Shown: one piece after another, positions 28,785 to 37,494 of the stretch
How the letters are laid out: each line of letters begins with the position of its first letter
Position numbering within the stretch: position 1 is the stretch's first letter
Position numbers and translations under genes: made by a program
Source of the DNA: DATBMY01 sp036554605
Lineage (GTDB): Bacteria > Acidobacteriota > Blastocatellia > UBA7656
Direction: 5' to 3'
Length of the DNA: 37,494 bases
Assembly: GCA_036554605.1 (NCBI GenBank)
Contig: DATBMY010000242.1
Span: forward strand, 1-37,494
The notes under the pieces: model-generated
Database searches by the model: none
Told to the model about the DNA's origin: nothing
The model's input: the letters and a program-made list of their open reading frames with translations, nothing else

Positions 28785-31700
28785 TTAAGCCGTCCCGGCT
28801 GTTTTCGTCTTTGGGGATCTCAATCTCTCTTCCCTTTCAATTCCTCGCTCAACTGCATGGATGAGATAAGGACGTAACTCCGAGGGCGGAACAATGTGAT
28901 TGAGCGCGCCCACATCAAGCGCTCGTTGCACGTTGTGCACGCGGTCAAATTCGGAGGCCACCTCGCCCAGCTTCTCGGAGTGAACCACTTTGAAGATCTC
29001 TTCCCACTGAGCGCGCAAGCGTCCCTTTTCCGCGCCCTCGGCCCCGTCGATCGCCTGGTTGAGTTCTCGCAATCGTGGATCCCTGCGGGCCCTGGCTTCA
29101 ACTTCGCTGGCGAAGACCACCGCCGCCGCGGGCGCGCCGCCAATGACGGAGGCATATGTTCCTTCCAAAGCCGCTACCTCCAGCTGTTCGTTCAGCGCTC
29201 GCGAGAAGACTACATACGCGCCGCCGTGATAGCGCGAGATTACGCAAAAAACAATCGGCCCTTTGAAATTCACGACCCCCCTGCCGATCTCGGCGCCATA
29301 CTCCAGCTGCAGCCTGCGCATCGACTCCGGCGAGCCATCAAACCCTGACAGATTGGCCAGCAACACCACCGGCCGGTTGTTACTGGCCGCATTGATCGCG
29401 CGAGCTACTTTCTTTGACGACTGCGGAAATAGAGTGCCTGAGGTCCATTGATCGGGCCCGTCAGCCGGCACGAATCCGTATCGTGTCAGGGGATGCGATT
29501 CAAAACCGATGAGGCAGACGGGATATCCGCCCAGGTGCGCATCCCACACGACCGCGGTTTCCGCCGCCCTCATGCCGGCCCAGCGCTCCAGCGGCGGATG
29601 GTCCTGATCGACGGCGGCCATCATCACTTTGCGGATGTCAAACGATCTCTTTCGCCCGGGGTTTGTATCGTTGGAGAGAATCTCGCCGACTCGGGTGAAC
29701 CCTTCTTCGCCATCGGCGTAAGGATAGGCTTGCACGTCGCGCTCAACAGGGTCGCTCGATTCAGCCGGTCGCGGAAATCTCTCTCCCGGCGCGACGTACG
29801 TATGTTCGTAGTGGCGGAACAGTATGTGGCAGGCTTCATCTATGTCACGAGCCCAATACTGCGCCTGGCCGTTGATCCCCATTATGCGGTCGTAGCCGCC
29901 GATGCCTTGATTATCCTCGGCGGAGATGCTACCCGAGTAGTCCAGCGCTCGCTTGCCGGTAAGCACCATCGCCGCTTTCGGCGTCATTACAAGAATACCG
30001 CGCGTGTGCATGAGCATCGTCGCTTCGGCGTTCCAGTAAGGCTGCGCCCCAACGTTGATCCCATCAATAATGAGGTTCACTTCGCCCCCGGCCTGCGTGA
30101 ACTCAACAAGACGGCGCAGTACCCGGGCGATCCAATCCATGTTCTCCACTCCGCTGGCCATCGAAATCTTGGCGCCGGCCGAGATGGGGAACCACTCCAG
30201 CGGCACCCCCATCTCCTGGGCCAGGTCCAGCGCCGCGATAATCCGCCGGCACTCGGGCTCCGCAAGCGCGCCAAGGTCTTTGCTAGGGTCGCCCAGCAAC
30301 AAGACACGATTCATGCCTTCCGGATATCTGGCCGTAAAGTTACGGATGACGCCTGTGATGATGTTGCATGCGTTCTGGCCGTATGGACGGTCGACGGGAA
30401 CCATTCGACCGTCATCTCCAAGATCCCACTCTTCAAAATTTCCGGGAGGAAACTCCGCCCGCGTATCTCTCTGCGCGGGAGTTATCATCTTGATGATTTC
30501 GTAGGGATAGATGAGTCCGCGCTGCCGCATGCGCACCACCTTCTGCTCATATTCGGCCAGTGGTTTGATGGGCTGTACCTCGCGATCGGCGGGCCGGAAG
30601 GTAATAAGCATTTCGCGGCCTGCCGGGCTGGAGATGCGCACTACCATGTCGCGTAATTCTCCGGTGGCGGGGTTGGGAATGCGCGCGCGCACCACCACCT
30701 GTTCCAGGCCCAGGCCTTCAGTCGCGGGGGCCAGTCTGCGCACTATCGCGTGCAATTCGTCGTGTTGGAGATTGAGCGGCGGCCAGACGTACAGCAGTAT
30801 ACGGTTCCAATAGAGTCGCTGGTTGGGTGGACGCCGAGACTGGAACAGGCGCATGCCGGCGATCGCTTCGGTCAACATGCGCTCCAGATGCGGCAGTTGA
30901 ATTATGCGGCCCGTCTCGTCGCGCACCGGGGTTACGTCGCGAACCTCCGCGCAACCGATCAACCGCTCATCCTTCGGGTTATCCTTGGCAACAACGTGGA
31001 GCAGATATACATCTTCGACCGACGGCACCCGTTCAATATGGAAATTGCTAAACCGCAAAACATGCAGCCGTTTGCCTATCATCGGGTGGAGCCCGCGGTA
31101 AAGCTTTTCCTCTTCATAGGTGTTTCCGTCAGCGGGACGGAAGGTGAAATGCTGGATGTCACCCGCGCCCTCAGCCTGTACTGAGCTTGCAACGTCTACT
31201 ACGATGCGGCGAGCCGGGCGAGGAAAGATCGGCTCGTTGAGGATGGCTCGCAGTTGCTGCTCGGTCGAGCCGGCATCGCCCAGAGGATCAGAATGCCAGA
31301 GGTAAAAATCTATTACGACATCGTGCTCTGCCGGCACCTCCCCGACCAGAGGTGAGATGGCTCGCATCGCTTCAGAGAGCCGGCCGTATTCGGAATGTGT
31401 GGTAAAGACATGAATGCGCTTCCCATCATGATCGTACTCAGCCGACACGCAGCAATGACCTTCCACATCGAAGGAGCGAAAGTTTTCGAGCGTGCGAATT
31501 CGATAATACCGGCAGGTGATCGCCTCAAGCATCAGCTTGCGCATCGCCATATCCGAAGAGGCGAACCGGCTGGAGAGCAGGCCCACGAGCGGTTGCGGGC
31601 ATTCGACCAGCGCGCGCATTCGCTCGTGCCGGTCTGCCGCTTGCTGATGGGCAGCCATAGAGTCGAGGTCTTCCAGGATTTTCTCGTACACCTGCTTTCG

Positions 31701-34385
31701 AGCCCGGTCAAATAAGGGCTGATCGAAATAGCGGTATCGCACTTCCTGGGCCAGGTCGCCAACCGCGGGGAAGAGCCCGTAGCTCAGTGAGATCATGCGG
31801 TCGAGAAGAGTTCGCAGCGATTCGCCGGCATGCGGCGCCAGGACTTCAACGTTTCGCAGACGCCTTTCGAGCAGGCCAAGCACCGGCGCGATCTGCTGCT
31901 TTACACGCTGGTGTGATTTGTATATCCAGAGCAGGCTTTCTTCGAGCTGAGGCGAGCGATCCAGACTCATCACGCCGTAATGAGCCAGGGCGCGTCTGAG
32001 CGCCGTGATAAAGGCGGGCGGCAATACTTCGCCGCGAGTATCAAGCGCGCGCAAATAAGAGAAGAGGTAAGCCTCCGCGCTAGGCTTTTCACCGCTGGCC
32101 CGGTGATCCGCGTCCGGCTCGCGCTGAAACAGCGAGCATATGTCTACAAAGATATTGAGGATCTCATCTTCGAGCTCTCTTATTTCATCATTGGCGACCG
32201 GGCAAGCCTGGCTCCATTCGGCGAGCATGCGCGCCGTTTGCTTCGGGTCCACATCAAAGCCGAGCATTAGCTGCCGGAGCTCTTCCAGCTTCTGGCGGCA
32301 GCCGGGATCGACGTTTTCGGCGATTCCGCCGGAAGAGGACGGCTCGCCAAAAACTACCCGTTCGCCCGCAATCGTCGCATCCTCGCCCGCAATGGGCTCG
32401 AGCTGTAGCAGCGCGGCTCCAGCTCCCACTTGAACGTTGGGGATGATCATCACCTGGCGCACTCTTCCGGAAAATGGCGCCACGATCTGCATCTCCATTT
32501 TCATGGCTTCCAGTACGACCAGACGATCCCCGACTGAAACCTTATCGCCCGGCTTGACGGCAATTGAACTCACGACCGCCGGCGCGGTGGCATACACGAT
32601 GCCGCCGTCGTCGCGTTCAACCTGGTGGGAGACCCCGTCCACCTCGATCCTGTAACTGCGCCCCTGCGCCACTGAGATGACATGGAAGCGTCGCCCGAAT
32701 GCGGTAAGCCAGTACTCGAACTGGCCCAGGCGATCGATTTCCGCATCCACACGCGACCCATTCATTTCCACGCGATAGCGCCGGGGTCCGAGGCGATATG
32801 TTCTTGGCGAGTAGGCATGGCCTCGATAGCGCAGTTCTACGCTGCGTCCTACATCGCTACGAACTTGCGGGCGTCCCCGCGCCGCCGATGCATAGAACTG
32901 TGTTTGCTCCACGGCGAGCTGAACATCGTAGGATTCAATCGCGGCCTGTACGAGCGCGACATCGGCGTGACGCCGCGAGAGATGCTCGCCGGCCGCGGCC
33001 AGGTGGTCGAGCCATCCGTTATGTACTTCCCCATCCCGCACCTCCGGCCGGTTCAACAGCTCTAGAAGAAACGCCTTGTTGCTGGCTCCGCCCTTGATCA
33101 CGACAACGCTCTCGCTCAGCGCCCGGTGCAGCCGAGAAAGCGCTTCTTTGCGGCTCTGACCATAGGCGATGATCTTGGCGATCATCGAATCGAACTCTGC
33201 CGGGATCGTATCTCCTTCGCCCACGCCGGTATCGACGCGGACTCCCGGCCCGGTCAGTATCCTGAATCGCTCGATAAAGCCCGGAGCAGGAGCAAAGCCG
33301 TTATCCGGATCTTCGGCGTTCAGGCGCACCTCGATGGCATGCCCGGTCGTTTGCGGGGCTTCTCCCTCCAGACGGCAGCCGCGCGCCACGTGAATCTGGA
33401 GTTTGACAAGGTCGAGCCCGGTCGTGCATTCCGTCACCGGATGCTCTACCTGCAACCGCGTATTCATCTCCATGAACAAGAACCGCCGGCTTTCCGCTTC
33501 GTAAAGAAACTCGACACTGCCGGCGTTCTGGTATCCTGCCGCCCGGGTCAAGCGCACTGCCGCTTCGCGCAGCGCCTGATCCTGGTCAGGGGAGAGTACG
33601 GGCGACGGGGCCTCTTCAAGGATTTTCTGGTGCCGGCGCTGGATGGTGCAGTCGCGGATACCGGCGGCCCACACGTTCCCGTAATGATCGGCTATGACCT
33701 GGACTTCGACGTGGCGCGCTCCTTGTACCAGGCGCTCCATAAAAACGGTTGGATCGCCGAAGGCCTTAAACGCCTCGGCGCGGGCGTTCTCGAATGCCTG
33801 AGGCAGTTCATCCGCCGACCGCACCTTGCGAATCCCGCGCCCGCCGCCTCCGGCAGTCGCCTTGATAAGGACGGGATAGCCCAGCCGCTCGGCGTGGTGC
33901 AAGGCGGCTTCCGGCGTCTCTACCGGCCCGCCGCTCCAGGCTGCTACTTCTATATCGACCTTCTCGGCTAAGAGCTTCGAGGATATCTTGTCGCCCAGCC
34001 GCCGCATCACGTCACCATCCGGACCGATGAAGACGATACCTAACTCACGACAGAGATCGGCGAACGCGGCGTGCTCGGCAACAAAGCCCCATCCTACCCA
34101 GACCGCTTCCGCTCGCGCGGCCGCCAGGGCCCGCCCCAGCCGGGCATAATCGACGTAAGTGCTCCTGGGTTGCAGAGTGATTGGGTCAGGCACGTGGGTG
34201 GGACCGAGACAGACCGCCTCGTCCGCTTCACGCACGAACATGGCATGCCGGTCGGGCTCGGTGAACAGTGCGATCGTGCGCAGCTTTGTGTCGTGCTCTT
34301 GATTGTACTCGCGGGCTGCCTGGATAAAACGCATCGCGGCTTCACCGCGGTTGACAATCACAACGCGTTGGAATTCCTGGATCAT
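28785..34385 (-). CDS. Single-chain biotin-dependent acyl-CoA carboxylase with eukaryotic-ACC-like architecture
   Basis: A 1,866-residue protein joining every activity of an acyl-CoA carboxylase. Domains: biotin carboxylase/ATP-grasp (about 5-455; KATAGGGGRG at 175-184, EMNTRLQVEHPVTE at 306-319); biotin carrier (about 595-665) with biotin lysine Lys629 in EAMKMEM; a central region (about 700-1270) whose end, with LTEAIAGMRLFQ and RLYWNRILLYVWPPLN, resembles the central domain of eukaryotic ACC; then carboxyltransferase (about 1275-1840) with PISAGAKISMASG, IMGINGQAQY, ANLSGFDGSPE and YHGGAYVVFSRALN, the last two recalling eukaryotic RGFSGG and RGGSWVVVDPTIN. Bacterial enzymes normally split these over two to four proteins. 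Likely reaction: making malonyl-type (or longer acyl) extender units for the PKS-like protein. The start at 34385 has GAGGAA 5 nt upstream; an in-frame ATG at 34442 overlaps the upstream gene. Confidence 0.87.
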   Translation of the reverse strand: MIQEFQRVVIVNRGEAAMRFIQAAREYNQEHDTKLRTIALFTEPDRHAMFVREADEAVCLGPTHVPDPITLQPRSTYVDYARLGRALAAARAEAVWVGWGFVAEHAAFADLCRELGIVFIGPDGDVMRRLGDKISSKLLAEKVDIEVAAWSGGPVETPEAALHHAERLGYPVLIKATAGGGGRGIRKVRSADELPQAFENARAEAFKAFGDPTVFMERLVQGARHVEVQVIADHYGNVWAAGIRDCTIQRRHQKILEEAPSPVLSPDQDQALREAAVRLTRAAGYQNAGSVEFLYEAESRRFLFMEMNTRLQVEHPVTECTTGLDLVKLQIHVARGCRLEGEAPQTTGHAIEVRLNAEDPDNGFAPAPGFIERFRILTGPGVRVDTGVGEGDTIPAEFDSMIAKIIAYGQSRKEALSRLHRALSESVVVIKGGASNKAFLLELLNRPEVRDGEVHNGWLDHLAAAGEHLSRRHADVALVQAAIESYDVQLAVEQTQFYASAARGRPQVRSDVGRSVELRYRGHAYSPRTYRLGPRRYRVEMNGSRVDAEIDRLGQFEYWLTAFGRRFHVISVAQGRSYRIEVDGVSHQVERDDGGIVYATAPAVVSSIAVKPGDKVSVGDRLVVLEAMKMEMQIVAPFSGRVRQVMIIPNVQVGAGAALLQLEPIAGEDATIAGERVVFGEPSSSGGIAENVDPGCRQKLEELRQLMLGFDVDPKQTARMLAEWSQACPVANDEIRELEDEILNIFVDICSLFQREPDADHRASGEKPSAEAYLFSYLRALDTRGEVLPPAFITALRRALAHYGVMSLDRSPQLEESLLWIYKSHQRVKQQIAPVLGLLERRLRNVEVLAPHAGESLRTLLDRMISLSYGLFPAVGDLAQEVRYRYFDQPLFDRARKQVYEKILEDLDSMAAHQQAADRHERMRALVECPQPLVGLLSSRFASSDMAMRKLMLEAITCRYYRIRTLENFRSFDVEGHCCVSAEYDHDGKRIHVFTTHSEYGRLSEAMRAISPLVGEVPAEHDVVIDFYLWHSDPLGDAGSTEQQLRAILNEPIFPRPARRIVVDVASSVQAEGAGDIQHFTFRPADGNTYEEEKLYRGLHPMIGKRLHVLRFSNFHIERVPSVEDVYLLHVVAKDNPKDERLIGCAEVRDVTPVRDETGRIIQLPHLERMLTEAIAGMRLFQSRRPPNQRLYWNRILLYVWPPLNLQHDELHAIVRRLAPATEGLGLEQVVVRARIPNPATGELRDMVVRISSPAGREMLITFRPADREVQPIKPLAEYEQKVVRMRQRGLIYPYEIIKMITPAQRDTRAEFPPGNFEEWDLGDDGRMVPVDRPYGQNACNIITGVIRNFTARYPEGMNRVLLLGDPSKDLGALAEPECRRIIAALDLAQEMGVPLEWFPISAGAKISMASGVENMDWIARVLRRLVEFTQAGGEVNLIIDGINVGAQPYWNAEATMLMHTRGILVMTPKAAMVLTGKRALDYSGSISAEDNQGIGGYDRIMGINGQAQYWARDIDEACHILFRHYEHTYVAPGERFPRPAESSDPVERDVQAYPYADGEEGFTRVGEILSNDTNPGRKRSFDIRKVMMAAVDQDHPPLERWAGMRAAETAVVWDAHLGGYPVCLIGFESHPLTRYGFVPADGPDQWTSGTLFPQSSKKVARAINAASNNRPVVLLANLSGFDGSPESMRRLQLEYGAEIGRGVVNFKGPIVFCVISRYHGGAYVVFSRALNEQLEVAALEGTYASVIGGAPAAAVVFASEVEARARRDPRLRELNQAIDGAEGAEKGRLRAQWEEIFKVVHSEKLGEVASEFDRVHNVQRALDVGALNHIVPPSELRPYLIHAVERGIEREERLRSPKTKTAGTA

Positions 34386-34428
34386 GATTTCCTCAAAGAC
34401 TGGCTCAACCCCGCGACCCTGTTGACGC

Positions 34429-37400
34429 TTATGAGGCCGCAACCGCCTCCAGCGCCATGGCCGCGCGTAGCGCCTTTAATCGCTCCGCGTCAACGGCGTC
34501 GGGCAACCCCACCGTCCGGTATCCGCTGAGTTGCACATAGCGATGTCCCGCCGCATCCACAACCTCCGCGTCGAAGCTTCCTTGATTTGGATCAGGAGTA
34601 ACTACGGCGTACAAGCGCCCCTCTGACAACTCAGGAGCGCGCAAGAACGAAACGCAATCAATGTGGCGCGGCAGACCCATACGCCCCTCTATGCCCATCT
34701 CCCAAACCCCGGCAGTCTGAAAGCAGAGTTCTATCAGCCGCGGAGCCATGAGCGTTTGCAGTTCCGAAGGGTGGTGATTAGCAGGCAGGCTTTCGGACAT
34801 CAGGCCGGTGATACGATTGCCATCCCACCAGACTCTCTCCAGAACCTGGTACGCGGGCCCGTGGAAATAGAGGCGATAAATGTCGGCGGCTTCGATGACG
34901 CGGCCGGCCGGCGACCTCAGGTCTGATTTAATTGTGGCTTCGGGCGGCTTCTTCGTCAGCCTCACTCGTCCCGTGAAGTGCGTTGTTATCTGCGGTTCAC
35001 TTTGATTGGGAAGTGGCCGGCTCCCAATAAGTCGGCAATCTGCCACCAGGCCATCCCCTCGGGGGTGAATGGCCGCCTCGACCGTCACGGCGCGCGGCTC
35101 GTTGCGGTAGAACTTGAACGGCGCGAGGAATTCTATTTCTTCTGCGCTCTGGATGCGCCATCCGGGTAGCATGCAGAGACTGGCTTCGGCAAATGCCTCG
35201 ATTCCCATAACACCGGGCAGCACTGGCGTACCATCGATCTGGTGGTCATGTAAGAACGGTTGAAGCTTTGGATCGAGAGCAGTCTCAATTATCACCGGGG
35301 TGTAAAGACCCGCGCTCGCGATCTTCCCCGTCATCGGCCCGCATGCGGGCCGCATAGCGACGGATGCGGAAGCTTTCGTTGTATCCAGGCCGCCCGTTTC
35401 ATCCCACTCGTTGAGCAGAACACCGAGACGCTGGCCTACCACAACCTCACCGCGGGTGCCTCCGGCGGTCAATTCACGGCGGACCAGAGGAACGCCAGCT
35501 TCCGGCGGTAGCATATCGATGCCTGCCATTTCCATGACTTTCGGGATCGAGCCGCGCGTAGCCATGCCGATTCCGCCCCAGGCGGTCCAGTCTATGGCTA
35601 TGCCGCGCGTGGCGGGCCGGGCGGTGCGGAAACTCGATGTGATTTTGCACAGCAGATCGTTGGCGGAGCTATAGTCTGTCTGCCCGGGGTTCCCGAAGCG
35701 GCCGGCGATGGAGCTGAAGGCCACCGTCACGCCGAGCGGCATGTCGCCAATGGCATGGAGCAGGTTGAAGAAGCCGTCGCTCTTGACATCGAAAACAAGG
35801 TCGAATTCGCGCGGCTCCTTCTCCGGCAGAGAACGGCTGCGGTCGAGGCCGGCCGCGTGCAACAGCACATCGATGCGGCCACTGCGCTCGCGCACTTGAT
35901 CGATTATTCCGGCCACACCCTCCGCGTCGGTGAGATTGACGCTGAAATAATGCGGTGTGCCGCCGGCGGCAACTACAGCATCAATCGCACTCCGCGCGGC
36001 CTGGGCGCGTTCAAGAGCGGATAGTTCCCTTTCCACCAGAGCCGGTGTTGCCCGCTCGCCCCGCGCTTGTATGCGCGCGAACAGCTCGCGCTTCAATCCT
36101 TCTTTGTCGCTCACGAAGCGCTTGAGATCAGGATTATCCGGATCAGGCTCCGGCACCAGGTCCAGCAGGTAAAAGGTGCCGCCGGAAGCGGCCGCCAGAT
36201 CGGCCGTGATTGCCGAAACTATGCTCCCGGCCGCGCCTGTGATCAGAAAGACGGTCTTGCGGTCCAATGTCAGACCGGGCCTGCCGTCGCGGGCAGACTG
36301 CTCTTCCAGTCCTATCGTCCAGCGCGATCCGTCCTTGTATCCGATCTCGATCGCTCCGGGGTCGCACAATGTCTCCTCGATGAGAAGATCGGCAATCTCC
36401 GAGCAGTTGCGCCGCGGCTCAAAATCGACCGCTTTGACGAGAGCCTCCATTCGTTCGCGCTTGTAGGTTTTCGTGAAGCCCACCACCGCGCCCCCCAGCG
36501 GGGCAACGGCTCCCGCCTCGTCATAACCGTGTTGCCCGCCAAGCCGGGTCGCCGATACAAGGAACGTTCCCGGTTTCGCGACCTGGTCGAACAGAGCGCG
36601 CATAGTCGTATAAAGCGATTTGACGCGTACCCGCACGGCTTCGTGCCAGGCAGCCGGGCTCATCTCGCTAAGAGATCCCTCGTTATCCAGCGCTGGCAGC
36701 CAATAGACCCCGTGCACGGGACCGGCGGCCATCCAGTCCTTGAGGCGAGCGTTGAGCGCGTCCGCATCCGGCGCGCCTTCGATGCGGAGAACCTCCGCAC
36801 CCTTTGTCCGAAGCAGTCGCGTTAGTTCTTCTGCGACCCCGCCCGCGTCAGGCATGACGACAATACGCCTGCGATCCAGCGCGATTCCCGTGAGCTTGCA
36901 GGATGCGAGCGGAGGCCGCAAAATCGGCAGCGGCACCCGGCGCGGGATGCTGTCTGCCGCGTCAAAACTGGCGAGCGCCGGTCGCGGCATCTCAACTGGC
37001 AGAGGGTCCGGAGATGACGACGAAGCCGGCGCGGGCCCACCGGTTGTTTCCGGTTGCTGTCCCGGAGGCGACGCCTCTAATCCCGACCTCTCCTGCGCGA
37101 ACTGAATGACGTGGGCTAATGTTGGAAAATCGCGCAGCTTTAGATTCTCGTCGCGCGGGATGTTGTAGGCCGCTCTTATCGCGGCAAAAACCTCCGCCTG
37201 TTTGACCGTATCGATTCCGAGATCAGCCTCTAGATCGAGGTCCAGGTCCAACATATCTTTCGGGTATCCGGTTTTCTCCGCGACAATATCGAGCACTTTG
37301 TCCTTGATCGAAACCTGCGGGACGGCTGCTTCCTCCGGAACAGCAGCCGTAGCCAGGTCGGGCCGTTTCTCATAGACAAACCGAATGACGTGCGCCAGCG

Positions 37401-37494
37401 TCGGGTAATCGCGCAGCTTGCGGTTCTCATCGCGCGGGATGTTGTATATCTCGCGAATGGCCGCGAACATCTCGGCCTGCTTGACGGTATCAAC
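34429..37494 (-). CDS. PKS/PUFA-synthase-like protein: tandem carrier domains, ketoreductase, dehydratase; 5' end cut by window edge
   Basis: The reading frame is open to the right edge; 1,021 residues are visible, the C-terminal part of a larger multienzyme. Domains: end of one carrier domain (1-45, with VDTVKQAE at the edge), a complete carrier domain (about 58-138), a Pro/Ser/Ala linker, a ketoreductase region (about 205-690; TGAAGS near 419-424, catalytic Ser594/595 in AFSSIAGRFG and Tyr608 in QTDYSSAND), and a double-hotdog dehydratase (about 730-1005; His751 in HDHQIDGTPVLPG and later APRLIELCFQTAG). The carrier motif is LGIDTVKQAE in both domains, with Thr (residue 3 and Thr96) where Ser carries the prosthetic arm in normal ACPs. 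No ketosynthase or acyltransferase is in view; they must lie upstream or in other genes. The carboxylase gene follows 43 nt after its stop. Confidence 0.88.
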   Translation of the reverse strand, partial: VDTVKQAEMFAAIREIYNIPRDENRKLRDYPTLAHVIRFVYEKRPDLATAAVPEEAAVPQVSIKDKVLDIVAEKTGYPKDMLDLDLDLEADLGIDTVKQAEVFAAIRAAYNIPRDENLKLRDFPTLAHVIQFAQERSGLEASPPGQQPETTGGPAPASSSSPDPLPVEMPRPALASFDAADSIPRRVPLPILRPPLASCKLTGIALDRRRIVVMPDAGGVAEELTRLLRTKGAEVLRIEGAPDADALNARLKDWMAAGPVHGVYWLPALDNEGSLSEMSPAAWHEAVRVRVKSLYTTMRALFDQVAKPGTFLVSATRLGGQHGYDEAGAVAPLGGAVVGFTKTYKRERMEALVKAVDFEPRRNCSEIADLLIEETLCDPGAIEIGYKDGSRWTIGLEEQSARDGRPGLTLDRKTVFLITGAAGSIVSAITADLAAASGGTFYLLDLVPEPDPDNPDLKRFVSDKEGLKRELFARIQARGERATPALVERELSALERAQAARSAIDAVVAAGGTPHYFSVNLTDAEGVAGIIDQVRERSGRIDVLLHAAGLDRSRSLPEKEPREFDLVFDVKSDGFFNLLHAIGDMPLGVTVAFSSIAGRFGNPGQTDYSSANDLLCKITSSFRTARPATRGIAIDWTAWGGIGMATRGSIPKVMEMAGIDMLPPEAGVPLVRRELTAGGTRGEVVVGQRLGVLLNEWDETGGLDTTKASASVAMRPACGPMTGKIASAGLYTPVIIETALDPKLQPFLHDHQIDGTPVLPGVMGIEAFAEASLCMLPGWRIQSAEEIEFLAPFKFYRNEPRAVTVEAAIHPRGDGLVADCRLIGSRPLPNQSEPQITTHFTGRVRLTKKPPEATIKSDLRSPAGRVIEAADIYRLYFHGPAYQVLERVWWDGNRITGLMSESLPANHHPSELQTLMAPRLIELCFQTAGVWEMGIEGRMGLPRHIDCVSFLRAPELSEGRLYAVVTPDPNQGSFDAEVVDAAGHRYVQLSGYRTVGLPDAVDAERLKALRAAMALEAVAAS

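Noticed and set aside
29448..30656. Plus-strand open frame of 402 codons opposite the carboxylase
   Set aside because: Antisense of the carboxyltransferase domain; no recognisable motif and strong His/Arg bias.
33126..33971. Plus-strand open frame of 281 codons opposite the biotin carboxylase domain
   Set aside because: Antisense of the ATP-grasp domain; no family motif.
36067..36825. Plus-strand open frame of 252 codons opposite the ketoreductase region
   Set aside because: Antisense shadow of a recognised KR domain.

Overview
The window looks like a chromosomal segment of a GC-rich, soil-type bacterium. Its gene content (large hybrid sensor kinases, an SBBP-repeat surface protein, a TonB-family protein with a cytoplasmic N-terminal half, a form I CO dehydrogenase and an integron-type cassette array) suggests Acidobacteriota, class Blastocatellia. 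That placement is inferred from style, not from a search.

Layout. (1) 1-2501, minus strand: coxM-coxS-coxL of an aerobic form I carbon monoxide dehydrogenase. coxL runs off the left edge just after the AYRCSFR active-site loop. (2) 2759-9974, plus strand: a signalling block made of a receiver-only regulator, a coiled-coil protein, a membrane protein with a cytoplasmic domain and a periplasmic OmpA domain, a Rab/Ras-like small GTPase, a 917-aa hybrid histidine kinase whose start overlaps the GTPase stop, and a NarL-type regulator. The tight overlaps suggest one signalling unit joining an envelope anchor, a GTPase switch and a phosphorelay. (3) 10-19 kb: a small unknown protein with a degenerate receiver protein, a secreted NIPSNAP-like protein with a secreted esterase, a DinB remnant, a TonB-type protein, a large SBBP/FG-GAP-like secreted protein and a receiver-only regulator. 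(4) 19.1-26 kb: an accessory region. It has an IS481-like element, a run of gene cassettes each followed by an attC site (four complete, one truncated) with no integrase in view, an IS1-family element, an excisionase-like HTH gene, and a tRNA (CAT) gene whose 3' end faces the region. (5) 26.2-37.5 kb, minus strand: a biosynthetic operon. It comprises a PKS/PUFA-synthase-like protein (tandem ACPs-KR-DH, open at the right edge), a 1,866-aa single-chain biotin-dependent carboxylase built like eukaryotic acetyl-CoA carboxylase, an Sfp-type phosphopantetheinyl transferase and a GMC oxidoreductase.

How the genes work together. The right-hand operon can plausibly make a malonyl-type extender (carboxylase), activate carrier domains (PPTase), reduce and dehydrate an acyl chain (KR-DH) and oxidise the product (GMC enzyme). 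Both visible carrier domains have Thr where Ser normally carries the 4'-phosphopantetheine. The main candidates for something undescribed are the GTPase/OmpA/hybrid-kinase module, the integrase-less cassette array, and the pairing of a eukaryote-like carboxylase with Thr-type carrier domains.
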